From the NCBI RefSeq assembly GCF_002865645.1, contig NW_020194519.1, positions 1,175,542 through 1,239,541 on the forward strand: a stretch of DNA of 64,000 nucleotides, read 5' to 3'. Origin of the DNA: Hyaloscypha bicolor E (Eukaryota > Ascomycota > Leotiomycetes > Helotiales > Hyaloscyphaceae). The notes under the pieces were generated by a model, which had not been told where the DNA came from, ran no database searches, and worked only from the letters and a program-made list of their open reading frames with translations. Position numbers and translations under genes: made by a program. Positions 10,107 to 22,700 of the stretch are shown here, piece by piece (positions within the stretch are counted from its first letter, which is position 1; each line of letters starts with the position of its first letter).

Positions 10107-11863
10107 TAATACTAAGCTTATTTAATTTAGCCTATAGAGGTAATATAATACTGCCGGTAAAGGACCTATATTTATTCTTGGAAAGTAAAGATAGAATACT
10201 GCTTTTAATATTTAATAACTTCCTTAAACTATAAAGAACTAGAGAGTTTAACTAGAAATATAATATTTTCTATAATCTAGTTAATCTCGAAGCCTGACCC
10301 TTAACTAAAGCAGATAATATTCCTTTTCTAGTAATTAGTTCTCTACTAATATAAAAGAAGAAAGATATTATTCTCTATAATCTAGTTAATCTCGAAGCCT
10401 GATTCTTAACTAGAGCAAATAATATTTCCTTAATACTAATAAGAATAAAAGAACTAGCTCCCTCTCCTAATATAGAAAGAATTAGTAGTAGTTTACTAAT
10501 TTAAACTAAGAAAAGATAATAGTCGGTTTTAGTCTATTAACTTAAAACTAGATAAAATAATAATTAGTTATAGTTTACTAATATTAAATAAGAAGAACTT
10601 ACTTAGTATTTATCTTTATAACTAATATCCTTTCTAAAGCTATTATAAATAGCCCGGGACTAAGTACTACTATTATAGATATATTAGATAAAAGGCCCTA
10701 GTATAATAAAATAAAAGAGCCGGATTTTAATATTATAAATCTATATTACTAGGAAAGCTATTATAATACTATTCCGGAAGAAGATATTAAGGAATAGCTA
10801 GCTAACTTAGAACTCAAAATTAGTATAAATACTTCGAAAATAAATAAGGCCTAGTAGAAATTACTTATATGAGATAACTTTATTAATAAATATTACCTTA
10901 TAACTAATAAATAAGTAAAATACTACTAGAAATTTCACTTATATATTAACTAATTTACTAAGAAAGTTAATGAGCTAGAGGTAATTACTAGTTAATTTTA
11001 TATAAGAAAAAGACTAGTATAAGAAAAAGTAATAAAGTAGAGATCTAAATAAGTAAATATTTAGGAATACTATAAATCCCTATTAGGAGAACTATTTAAT
11101 AGCTAATACTAAGACTTCCTTTTGCTTTTAATTTATAGTAATTAATTATAGCTTATTAGAATTAAGAATCCTGCCCTATTTATAAGTAAGGATAATTACT
11201 AGATTAATAATTAGATATTTAATATAAGAAATAAACTAATATAGAATTTCTCTGAATTTAATAGTAAACTACTAAAAATTACTTATATAATATAACTAGT
11301 TACTAGAAATACTCGTAACTTTATTCGTAATTAACTAGAACCTGAATTAGTTAGATAGATCTCGACTACTAAATAGTTTTTTAAGATTCTCTAATAAGCT
11401 TATAGTAAAAGCAAAGAGATAGAGTACTAGGAAATAAAAGAGGTATATTAGTACCTAAAGTAAAGAGATAAGTTATTCCCGGTATTTTAAATAGAGTTTA
11501 TTTATTTAATAATAAAACTAGAAAAGTTATTAGATAACTAATATAATAATTTAATAAATAAAATAAATCTCGAGCTATTTAAGAGCTTGGATAATAAGAA
11601 GTTTAATATTTTTAGGGACCTTACTAAATAGTATATAGAATAAGAGAATAGGCTTCTCTTAATTAAAAATTAGTAATTCTAGAAGAAATAACTAGTAGAA
11701 ACTACTTGCTATTAAATACTATTTCAGGCTAGAAAGCCTGCCGGAATTCAAAGAGCTATAATAATTCTATATCTAATAAATTAATCTTAGTAGCCGGTAT
11801 TTTTATAACTAAAGAAGATAGTTTATTAAGAATTTGAAAAGAAACTAGACTAGCTAAAGAGTC

Positions 11864-11914
11864 TTTATTATTATAGCTATAGAAAGCCTGGATATATAAA
11901 AAGTATTTGTCCTG
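11864..11914 (+). pseudogene. Gag CCHC zinc knuckle remnant of element B
   Basis: The frame reads YYYSYRKPGYIKSICP. This fits the CxxCxxxGHxxxxC spacing with the first two Cys and the His converted to Tyr, as TGY-to-TAY and CAY-to-TAY changes would do. Confidence 0.75.
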
Positions 11915-13228
11915 ACTTTAATAAGGTTATATTTATTAAAGAGAATTATTTAGAAAAAGCTAATAATTTAGAAGTAAATAATAAGAATATTAATTTCTAT
12001 CTATTATTTAATAAGAAATATAATATTAATAAATTAGGAAAAGTCTAGCTCTAGATATAGAAATAGCCCTCCTAAAGTAAGAACTTTACTAAAAACTTAT
12101 AGATCTTATTTAGCTAATTAGCGGGAACTAGTTCCTTATTAATTATAAAATAAGCTAGAAAAGCAAAACTATAATTTTCTAGTATCTAATAAATACTAGA
12201 GTAAATATATATATTTTAATTAACTAAAAGCATATTTGCCCCTTAATAAAAGTATTATAAATGCCCTTATATAAATTTAAAACTCTCGTTTCCTTATAAG
12301 GTTTTAATAAATAACCTAGTAAAGCTATTTAATATCTAGCTATTTAATATCTAGCTATTATAGATCTAGCTATTAATTAGTATTCCTAAACTCAATAATA
12401 CCTACTTATTACTAACCTTAGCTCTTATAATATAATTCTGGAAAAGAAATAGCTAGTAAAGTATAATATTTTACTAGACTATTAATAGAATTAACTCTAT
12501 TAGCCAGAAAACTATAAGGTAAATTAGCCGGATCTTACTTAGAAAATCCGATATTTTAATAAGAAATATTAAAAAAATAACTATTTTAAAGATACTTTAA
12601 CTAGGATCCTAAAAGAAACTAGTAAAACCAGATTTGAGAAATAAAAGAATATATTTCTTACTTTTTTATAAAACCTTTTTATAAGAAAAGCTAAATACTA
12701 GATAAGAAAGAAAGAGCTAGACCTTAATACTCTCGAAATAGTCGAGCTACTAGACTATTCTTACTATTTTATTAGAATAGCTATTTTCTAATTAAGTACT
12801 AAAGACTCTAGTAACTTAATTAGATTAGTTACTATTAATAAGATTAACTATATACTTGAGAAATAGAGTTATAAACCAAAGAAATATTTACTACTACTTA
12901 TAGTAATTAGATAACTAATACTATAGTCTATCGGATACTATATTTAAACTAGTAACCTAATATATTTCCTAAATATAAACAAACCCAATATTCTTAATAA
13001 TATATTATCTTTTAATCCTAAAGAACTTTAAGAGCTCTAAATATTTCTTCTTATATAGCTATATAATATAACTAGGGTATTTTCCAAAAAAAGTAGTAAA
13101 TAAGCTTCCCTAGTCTCAATTCTTTAACTATAAGCTCCGTTTTAATAGACTAGATCCTTTAATAAAAATAGCTTATTTTTATAAGATAAGCTCTAGTAAA
13201 CTCGAAAAAATAAAAGAATATCTTATTA

Positions 13229-13760
13229 AGAACCTAAAAAAGGGATTTATTAAGTTATTTAAATCTTTTTTCTTATTACTAGTTTTATTTATTAAAAAGA
13301 AAAATAATAGCCTATAATTTTATATTAATTATTAATAGCTAAATACTATAATAAAAAAGAACTATTATTTCTTATTATTTATTACTAAGACTTTTAACTA
13401 ATTAGCTAAATTATTAGTATTTACTAAATTAGATATTTAATATACTTTTAACTAAATTTATATAGTACTAGCTTCTATAGTATAAATAGCTTTTAGAATA
13501 AGATATGAATTCTTTAAACTAGTAGTTTTATTATTTAGATTCTATAATAGTCTAATAATTTTCTAATAATATATTAATACTATCCTAATAAACTATTTAG
13601 ATAACTTTTATTTAGCCTATATTAATAATATATTAATCTTTTCTAAGAATAAGAAGAAGTATTAATAGTATATTAGAATGGTTCTATAGAAGCTTTAGGA
13701 TACCGGATTATAAATTAATATCTATAAATACGAATTTAAAGTCTCTAAAATAATATTTTT
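13229..13760 (+). pseudogene. Reverse transcriptase domain of element B
   Basis: The trace starts with NLKKGFIKLFKSFF and LFIKKKNNSL. It continues with FTKLDI, a RYEFFK block and YINNILIFSKN at 13618-13650. The last is the Ty3-type YxDD catalytic box with both Asp changed to Asn. Stops lie between these blocks. Confidence 0.85.
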
Positions 13761-14034
13761 AGAATTTATTATCTCGGATTGAGATATATAAATAAACTTT
13801 ATTAAAACCTCTATTATCCGAAACTAGTACTAACCTATAATAAAAAGAGAAATATAGTCGTTTTTAGGCTTTTATAATTTCTATTATAGGTTTATCCAAG
13901 CCTATAAATATATCTTCTGCCTTTTAAATTACTTAACTAAAAAGAATATTTCGCTAAAGTTTATATTTAATTAGCTTAAAGATTTATTTCTTTTTATTCT
14001 TATATTTCTCTATTTTAAATATAATAAGGAAACT

Positions 14035-14300
14035 CGCCCGAAAACTAATTATTTAGACCTAGCTACTACGGGTATACTCTCTTAAAAAAGCTTAGAGAAT
14101 AGATAATAGTACCCGGTCTTATTCTATTCTAAAGCTTTTTAAGAAGCCAAAAGCTATTATAAAATTCATAATAAGAAACTTCTTATTATTATCTAAGAAC
14201 TTCAGAAATAATAAGTAGAACTAATTAGCTTACCTAATTTTCTAATTATTATTAACTATAAAGCTCTCGAGTATTTTAGTACTAAGAGGCTCTTAAATAA
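14035..14300 (+). pseudogene. RNase H domain of element B
   Basis: The blocks FYSKAF, KLLIII and LIIINYKALEYF follow the Ty3 RNase H order (FYSRKL..KELLAI..TDHKALEYF). Asp positions have been replaced by Asn. Confidence 0.75.
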
Positions 14301-16469
14301 ATAATAAATCTAATAAATAGATTTCCTATTATAATTTTATTACTAGATTACCTATTAGCTAAGTAAAAATAATATTATTACTAATATCTTATCCCGAAAG
14401 AATAAGCTTATACTAATTTAGAAGCAGGCTAAGAAAGCTAAAAGAACTAGATAAGTTATTTTATTAGACCTAATTCTCGCTTTTACTAAAATAATAAATA
14501 TAGCTTATATTTCTACTAAAATAAAAGAAATAGACGAGCTATTTATTATAGTTAAAGTTCTATAAACTAATTAAACGAACCTAGCCCTAAAAAACAAATA
14601 TAAGAAAGCCCGGGAAAATACAGATTTATAGGAAATATTAAATAGCTATATATTTTATAATAAAAGACTTATTATATTAGATAGATATAATAATCTATAA
14701 ACCAGGCTCTTATAATAAATCCATAATATAATAACTATTATATATCTTAGTTAAAATAAGACAAAAATTCTAGTTTAGAAACTTTACTAATAGCTTACTT
14801 TTTTTATAAATATTAATTACTTTATAATAAACTACTATAAATATTAAAGGTCTTATAAGCTAAGAAATAGAATACTAGGCCTATTATATCTATTACTAGT
14901 TCCTCTAAGAATATAAGACAATTTGTTTATAAATTTCTATATTTCTAGTTCTATAAATAAGAAATATAATAATATATTTATTATAGTTAATTAATTATTT
15001 AAATAATATATAAGCCTACTAATAACTAAAAATACTATAGCCAGAACTATTACTGGCCTATTTTACTATTATATCTAGTAATTCCGAGAATTTCCCCTTA
15101 TTATTATAAGTAATTAAAAACCCTAATTTATTTTAGACTTTATAAATAAACTATTAAGATTAACTAGAACTAAGCTAAAACTCTTAACTATAGAATATAT
15201 TTAAACTAATAGATAAACAGAAATTATTAACTAGATTATTAATACTCGACTTTACTCTTTTATTAATTACTTCTAGAATAATTAAGTAAATTTACTCCCG
15301 GTATTTAATATTATAAGTATTACTTATTTATATAAATTAACTGGCTTATTTTCCTTAATAGCCGATTATAGATATAAACCCAGGCTAAACTTTAACTAGA
15401 TATTACTAATAATAAAGTTTAAAATACTAAAAGAAAAACTTAATTAGGAAAAAGTATAATAATAGGCTAAGAGAATTAATACTACTATTAATTATACCCG
15501 AGAATATATAGTAATAGTTTAGAAATATTAAGCTAAATAAGCTAATAAGAAATAGTAAGAACTAGACTTTAGTTTAGGAAATATAATCTATATAATTAAA
15601 AAGATATAGAAAACAAACTATTTATTTAATAAATTAGACTATTTCCTTACTAGACTATTTAAGATTAATAAAATAGTCTGCTATTTATATTAATTAGACC
15701 TTTTTCTATTATATAGGATTTAGATAATTTTCTATATAAATAGACTTTATAAGAATTCTATTAACCTATTATCTAGTTAGACTAATAAAAAACCTGGTTC
15801 TATTAAAGTTAATAGTAAACTCGAATAGGAAGTCGAAAAGATCCTCTTTTTTAAGATATTTTATAATAAGCTTTATTATAAGATTAAATAAAAGAAATAG
15901 AATATAAATAATAAATAATATCTTATATTAAACTTTAAGAACTTAGTACTTGAATTATATAAATTCTATAAGCAGAATTCTAGTAAAGTAGAATCTCTTA
16001 TCTAACTAAATAAATGAATTTAGTATACTAAAAAAAACGAGTTTAATAAAGATTACCCAGATAATAATAAATCTTAATAATAAGGCCTTTATAACTAAAA
16101 GAAAAGAAAAAAAACCTAGATATTTTCCGGGTTTTATTTAAATCCTAATATATTTCCTTTATTTTATTATATTAGTATTTATTTTCTTTTCCAGAAATCT
16201 GGATAAAATATTTTCTTTTATTATACTAGATTATATTTTACTATCTAGGTAAATTATATAAAAAAAAAGTGAATTCTTAAAGCTAAGCTAAAGGTAAATA
16301 CTTGCCTATATTAGTTCGAAATATTATTAAAAATTAAAGGAAATCTTCCTAACTACTTTAACTTTTATAATCTTAATTATTTATATTATTATTATTATCT
16401 TAATAGAATTATTAATAAAGACAAAATAAATAAGAAATTCTAGTAATATATTATTTATAACCGGATTAA

Positions 16470-17560
16470 ATAAGGCTATTTACTAGATTCTGGATAACTT
16501 AAGTAATAGTAATAGTATCTCAAGTTTAGTAGCTACTACTATTATTAATATAATTACTAGCCAAACTACCTTTATAAACGAAAATAGTAATTCTCTTATT
16601 TAAGAATAAATTAATATATAAAATATAGCCCGTATTACTCTTAAAAATATATCTGAAATTATTATAGAAAATATCTTAGTAAAATATTCTAAGAATAATA
16701 AAATAGAGGTTTTAGTTACTAGTAATAATAAGTCTAATAGTCTAATAAGCGAAATAAATAGTACTAATAAGGGCTTTTTTATTAATCTTATAAAGCCAAA
16801 TACTAAGAAAGTTAAAAAGAATAAGGCTAGCTTATTTAAGAAATATAAGATATTAAATAATAATAAGAATTCTAATAATAAAAAAACTAAGAATAGAAAG
16901 ATTTCTAGTAATAAAAGAAACTCTAATTATAATAAAAGTAGCTAAACTAGTATTAAGATACTTATTATAACTAGAAAATATATAGTACTAAATAATAATT
17001 ATTATATAAAGTACTAGTCTGAAACTAAGAGCTAGTAAATAATCTTAAAGGCCGAATTAAAGAAGTAATACCTTATAAATATTAATGAATTAGTATATAA
17101 TACTATTTAGGAAGTCGAAAAACCTTTTAGAAGCTTTTATAAGACTAAAATTATATAGCTTAAGGCCCGGGAATTTAATAATAAAGTAGCTCAAGTAGCT
17201 GCCTTTAATATATAAGTTTTTATTATAAAGAAATAACTTGAGAATATATATATTAAGCTCGAGAAGGCCCAGAAGTTAATTAAATAGCTTAGAAATAGTA
17301 TAATTAAACCAAATATTACTATTCTAACTAAGAAGAAAGGTAAGCAAGCTACTATATTAAAGCCTATATTAATAAATGGACTTAATCTATTACTTTTATT
17401 TAAAGACCGCCTAATAATAATAGTTCTAATATTAGCTATAGCCTATATAGTACTTTTAGACTATATTATTAATATAGGTATAGGTATAATACAAGTAATG
17501 AATACTAAGAACTAGCTAGAATATACTAGAAACTGAGTTATTCTAGTAAAGTTAAGATTA
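16470..17560 (+). pseudogene. Possible extra 3' ORF of element B
   Basis: Downstream of pol and before the 3' LTR, one frame keeps long open runs very rich in Lys, Asn and Ser (for example around 16790-16945), followed by blocks such as KAREFNNKVAQVAAF and LEKAQKL. I do not recognise it. It may be a third ORF of this family, or gag-like material from a nested insertion. Confidence 0.35.
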
Positions 17561-17699
17561 TACTTTAATTATAAGTAAGCTATAGGAATTAGATAGAATA
17601 GGATTAATAGCTATTATTTCTTCTTTTTTCTTTTTCTATACTATAGCTAAATAATTCCCTAAATAAGGATATTTAGACTTCTTTTTAGAAGAGAAGTAA

Positions 17700-17904
17700 T
17701 ATAATAGCTAGTATAAGAGTATAATCTACTAAGGACAGGATATTAGAAATAGATATAAAACGAAGCTAAGCCGGAATTACTTAGACAAAATAATACTAAA
17801 GGTTAAAGTATTCTTCTTATTTTATTTTATAGCTGAGTATTTTCTAATATATGAGATTCTTTAAACTTTAAGCCTTTAATTATTATATTAATTCCGCTAT
17901 TATA
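17700..17904 (+). repeat. 3' LTR of element B
   Basis: Direct repeat of 9902-10106, followed by the ATATT target duplication at 17905-17909. Confidence 0.9.
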
Positions 17905-18027
17905 ATATTACTAAAGTTTTATTATTTTACTAATACTTTTATTTTGAGTTCTAAATTAGTTTATTTGAAATCTTTTATAAAATTAAAGAAATTAAGCTTT
18001 AAATATTATTATAAATATAATAATTAA

Positions 18028-18212
18028 AGCTTGAAATATAAAATAAAAGAGTTCTTATAAAAATAAGTTAAAGCTAAAAAGAAAAAACTAGAATATAAGA
18101 AGTTATAAAAATATAAGTATAATTTATAGCTTATATAAGGCTTTATATCTTAAATTTCCTTATATATATTTCATATATTTTTCCTTAATAATATAACTAT
18201 ATTATATATATA
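18028..18212. repeat. Small repeat family copy, RIP-mutated
   Basis: It aligns with 63836-64000 and 31178-31366: (A/G)GCTTGRAA, GCTAAAAA, AAACTAGAATATA, then an arm ending TAATA..ATAACTATATTATATA. The left terminal repeat is not clear here. Confidence 0.55.
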
Positions 18213-19308
18213 ATTATAGAACTTAAAAGTAACTAGTAATAACTAGAAGTAATAAATATAAGTAATATTAGTTAAATAATTAGATTGGAAACTAAATTAT
18301 AATAAATATATTATAAAAGTTTTATATTAAATATTTTATTATTTAAAAAAATTATTTATAATAATTTTTATTTATTATTTATAAAATACTAATAAAAATA
18401 AATAAAATTCTTAAAAGAGAAATTAAAAAATTATAATTAATAAATATAATATTATATTTAAAGAATTTTTTAAAATGTATTTTTATTTTAGTTATATAAA
18501 AAAGTAATTTAGAGTTATTATTTATAAGTTTCGAATTACTTATTAAATAATATTATATAAGCTAAATTAATTCTTATATAAGGCTATTTAATTTTTGCTT
18601 TTCTATTATTAAAAACTAATGCTTTTCTTTAAATAAAACATTATCTTAAAACTACTTTTATTAGATTTATTAAGTAATTTAAATATAATAAAAGTACTTT
18701 AAGAAAAGAATTTCTTTTTAATAACTAAAGAACCTTAAAGATATTATTAAAGTTTATTATATTTATTAAGCCTTATTATTATTTATATAAATAATATAAT
18801 AGTATTAAGCTTAAGTTACCTCGAAGTCTTATTAAATTAGGCTAACTTATTATGTGAAATATTATATATAGTATTATATATATATATATTACTTAATTAT
18901 TTTAAAATATTTAAGAGTAATATAAATAAAGTATTAAGTAAAATATAAGTAATAAGAAATATAAGTAAATAGAGAGTATAAGTAAAACTTACTACTTTAC
19001 TTTACTTTACTCTTTTCTTATACTAGTTTAGAGGAAATTACCTTTTTTTAAATTATAAACAAAGTTTTGGAATTAATAAATTATTAACGAGTTCCTGCCT
19101 AAATTCCCACCCCGCTTATAGCTCGCTTTTTTACATATCCGTAAAGCAGAATAACGAGGAAAAGGAGGGAATTAGCAATCGTCTGAAAATATATCACCGC
19201 CAAACGCGTATCTGACAAGGTCGGGCTGTAACGGCGCTGGCTAGGGCCAAAGGGGGGGTGGCTGTCACATGACTAGTTTCACCTAGCTAGCCGGCGTTTC
19301 AGTGGTTT
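18213..19308. other. AT-rich DNA passing into the gene island
   Basis: RIP-type sequence to about 19080, then balanced composition. No reading frame of note lies between 19080 and 19308. Confidence 0.45.
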
Positions 19309-19576
19309 TACGAGCCCATTCTCACTAGTCTGTGTTCTACAGGCCCATTTTCAGGCCTCGCTAAATTCAAGTCAATAGTTTTATGTCGCTTTTAATAGAT
19401 AACCGCTTATTGTTTTTCTTTTAAACTAAAGCGCATAATATAGAAGTAGTTAAATTTATTTATTGACAATACTAGAATAAATTGAGTAATAGTTCAAAAA
19501 GTTGGGAATTCCCTTCAGTGGTCTTTAGCGAGGAAATTGCCCTGTACCGCACAGACTAGTGAGAATGGGCTCGTTA
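19309..19576. mobile_element. MITE-like element with about 55-bp terminal inverted repeats
   Basis: The left arm at 19310-19365 is mirrored at 19523-19576. The outer 25 bases (ACGAGCCCATTCTCACTAGT onward) are perfect, and the inner part is similar down to CCTCGCTAAA. The 157-bp centre is AT-rich and non-coding. The phrase TTCAGTGGT occurs just outside the left arm and just inside the right arm, which suggests local duplication. A simple TA duplication is not clear. Confidence 0.75.
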
Positions 19577-19610
19577 GCTAGTACTTCCCTCCCTTTATCC
19601 CCTTCTTCTT

Positions 19611-19707
19611 CCCTCTCTCTCTCCTTCTTCTCTTTAGCTTAGTATTTTCAATATATGAGATTCTTGGATCTTTGAGCCCTGGCCATTGCCTCGATCCCGC
19701 CGTCACA
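19611..19707 (+). mobile_element. Partial solo LTR related to element B, little mutated
   Basis: It matches the last 95 or so bases of the B LTR: TAGCTTAGTATTTTC.AATATATGAGATTCTT, then TTTGAGCCCTGGCC.. in place of TTTAAGCCTTTAA.. It ends GCCGTCACA where B ends GCTATTATA. It shows what the LTR looked like before RIP, including its CA end. It lies 85 bp beyond the stop codon of the large gene, so it may sit in that gene's 3' UTR. Confidence 0.75.
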
Positions 19708-19791
19708 CGGGCCTCCCCATTTCCAAGGCCTTAACAAACGGGCATCGACCACTCCGGTTCTATCATCTCTTCAAGGCCTCGTGTTCATATA

Positions 19792-22700
19792 TTAATGCAA
19801 TCGTAGCATTCCTTTTCCAATAACCTTTCCGGCAGGGAACCTTATTCCTTCGCCGTTCATCATGCCATGGACGTAACATTCTCCAACAAGTTGAAAAGCG
19901 CCGTGTGTTTTACTGCTTCTTGTAATGAACGGTACTGCACCACCATGGAAGATAGTGATAATGTCATCCCGCCTAACGCCAGGCGGGGCAATTCCGGCAT
20001 ATCCCTTCTCCGTAATCAAGAACTTCCATCCCTTGAAGTTTTCCTGGAGTGCCGAAAGATAGTTTTGAGCTTTTGCCTTTAGCGACACGAGACCCAGATT
20101 TGCCACGCAAACCCCAATTTCGCCAGCCCTTGGTTGTATCCGGGCGGGTGGACCTGTCGCAACGGATTTTTCCTTCACTCCCTGAGCCAGATAATCTCTC
20201 AGAGCTTCGTAGGACAATCTCATATCGAGGTTAGCAGAAGAGAGAGTTCTAGGGTGCGATGCTCCTGCGATGGGGATTTTCCACTTCAAATCTGCGGAGT
20301 TCTCCTGAGAGTAGAGCGAAAGCGAGTCAACCATTAAGTTGACCTCGTCGACATACGACTTCAACTCCTCGGGTAGGTTACTGGCGAAGCTGACTGAGGC
20401 TACTCTATCCACGAGAAGGCCGTAGATTTTCAACTCATCACTATTAGGATCGCATTGGAAGTTTGGCTCTGTGTCCAGTGCAGCGGCCCATTTAGTCCCT
20501 CGGCTGGACAACGAATAGAGACTATCCTGTTTTGTTTCTGTCCAGTTAGGAATCCAAGATGGAAACCTTGCCTCTTCAGAGTTGATCCCTGCCCGATATA
20601 GCAGCTCCACGACCCCTTCTTTCTTGGCCAGGGCACATGCAAATCTACGAACGATGACCTCGAAATACGAGCTGTAATCGGGGTCGTAGGCAGAATTTTC
20701 CCCGTCGCTAGCGAGCCCTAACAGCGCGAAGAAGTGGTCTCGCTGCCAAGTAGACTCGGTATATCGGAAAGATTCGAGGAGCTCAAACAGGGGCAATCGC
20801 GTCTTGTTTGCTTCGAGCTCGCGTTGCTTTGCTAAGGTAATGAAGTAGGCCCAATTCTGTCGAACCAGTGAGAACACGTCGGATGAGACGTCGGATACAC
20901 GTTGGATGACCTCGACGGCGCTGAAGAGATCGTTCCAGTCCACAATCCATGCCCCGCAGATGACCCGAACACTAGGAGCAACGACGACCTCTTGAATCAC
21001 CCATGCCCGGCGGAACCAGGGGCGTTCGAACAGAGCACCGATCGCTGTCCATATCGGATCGTTTTGGAGCGGTATGGGCTGTCCATCCCAGGAAGGTGGA
21101 ATTTTGGAGAGGCCATCAGGCCACTCTCCGGAGTTCTCCTTGATGGCATCCTTCGCCTGTATTTGCATCAGTGTCTCTAGGGCAGCATCGCTTTGCTCGT
21201 CATTTCCAAGGAACGCCAGGACGCAGGTGGAGTTCTGGAAGATGCGGGGGAGGAGTCTAATTTGCTTAGCTTTCTCCGCTCTCGCTTCCTGGTCGTTCTC
21301 GTCTTGATTGATACAGAGCGCGTCAACCCATAGCACCATGGGCTCTTTCGGGTGTCGCACACATTTCAGAGCAGCATGCAAGGACAACGTTAGTTTAATG
21401 GTACCGTCTGGCGTCCACATGGAATTCGTCATGTCCGTAGTGCCCCATGTGTACGAAAGTGCTCTGAAATCCCCAGGGTCCTTCAGCGAAGCGTGGTAAA
21501 CTACACCCCGAAGCTCCGCGTCCCTTGGTCCAGGCAAGAGGCTTAGAAGACGCATCTGACCGTCCTTCAAGTGCTTGTATTTGTAATTTAGCGGTGGGGC
21601 TGACTTCCTTGACGTATTGGAGACCTTCAGGGGTTTCATGAATTGGGTTGCGTGAGAGGCAGGTTCTGCTACAGATGGAGTTTCTGAAGACTGGTTTAGA
21701 CCATTGACATACCCGAAAAACGGACGTAAATCATATAATGTAGGCTCCATGTTATCCCACATTGATTGATTCGGTTGCCATGGCGTGTCGACAGGCGCCA
21801 ATCTTTGAGTAGTGTTGCACCACGAAGACTGGTGGTTTCTGTGAGCTCCTGCATTAGAGGTCGGCGATGGGGGCTTGTCCTCAATGCTTGCAGTCAAGCC
21901 CCAGAGTTGGGGCAGAACAAATCGATCGGAAGTGTACAGGCTCCAAGGATCAACGAAGAGGTCAATGCGGGGGTCGACATAGGCGTTGCAGACCCTCACT
22001 AGAATGAGCACATCCTTTGGCATTTCCTTTAATTTCGAATCCATCCGAAATTTTCGCATCTAAACGGTTGCCATGGTTAGAAATTACTTTCCAAGCAGGA
22101 GGTACACCTTCAAAGGCAGTCAGTAAGCGAGACTTACTCTCTCAAGCTGGGAAGTATCCCAAGAAAAAGTCGACTTCTCATCTCCAGGCGTCACAGCAAT
22201 ATCAAAGTGAAACGTCGGCGGCCCAGTCAAGCTATTCATTGGATCCTTCCAACATACAGCGGCCCAATAGCCACTCTCAGTAAGAAATTCCGCTACCTTC
22301 TGTGCCGTACGCCTATCTGAGATTGTGAAAGAAGCAGAAGTTCCGGTGTCACCCGTAAATGGCTTATAGCCTGCTCTGTGTCGCAACAGGCTTGTCCAAT
22401 GAATTTCTGGGTCGTACTGTTTTCCTAATGCATTCTGGAAAAGATTCGAGGTCTAGATCGGGTTCTATTAGTAGGAGCGCCTTCAATTCTTCATACGCCC
22501 TATGAATCGCGTCTGTTTTACTCACAATGAGTTCACCGAGATATAAGATTTCTATTAAAGTGGCTCGTGTGGTGATGGCGCAATTATCTCCACGATCGGT
22601 AATGCCATTGAAATGAAGTTTTTGAGAATTTACTTTTGTGAAATCCATGAATGGCAGACTCCTGCTGGAATCTACGCTCGGAGAGTCCCCATACCGAACG

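Larger units (their letters stand above)
9902..17904 (+). mobile_element. Ty3-type LTR retrotransposon B, RIP-dead
   Basis: Two 205-bp LTRs (9902-10106, 17700-17904) flank the element. The 5-bp ATATT is duplicated outside at 9897-9901 and 17905-17909. The LTRs begin TATAAT and end ATA, as expected if TG..CA ends were mutated. Plus-strand domain traces come in the Ty3 order: a CCHC knuckle remnant at about 11864-11914, reverse transcriptase at 13229-13760, RNase H at about 14035-14300 and integrase core at about 14880-15350. All frames are full of stops at former Gln and Trp codons. A further long K/N-rich region (about 16470-17560) follows pol. Confidence 0.9.

Noticed and set aside
19792..22059. 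HET-domain protein as a stand-alone 755-residue gene
   Set aside because: Its first 50 residues complete the NOV C-terminal domain begun in exon 6, and a good GT-AG intron (22060-22137) joins them in phase. An internal promoter in the linker remains possible but is not supported by sequence.
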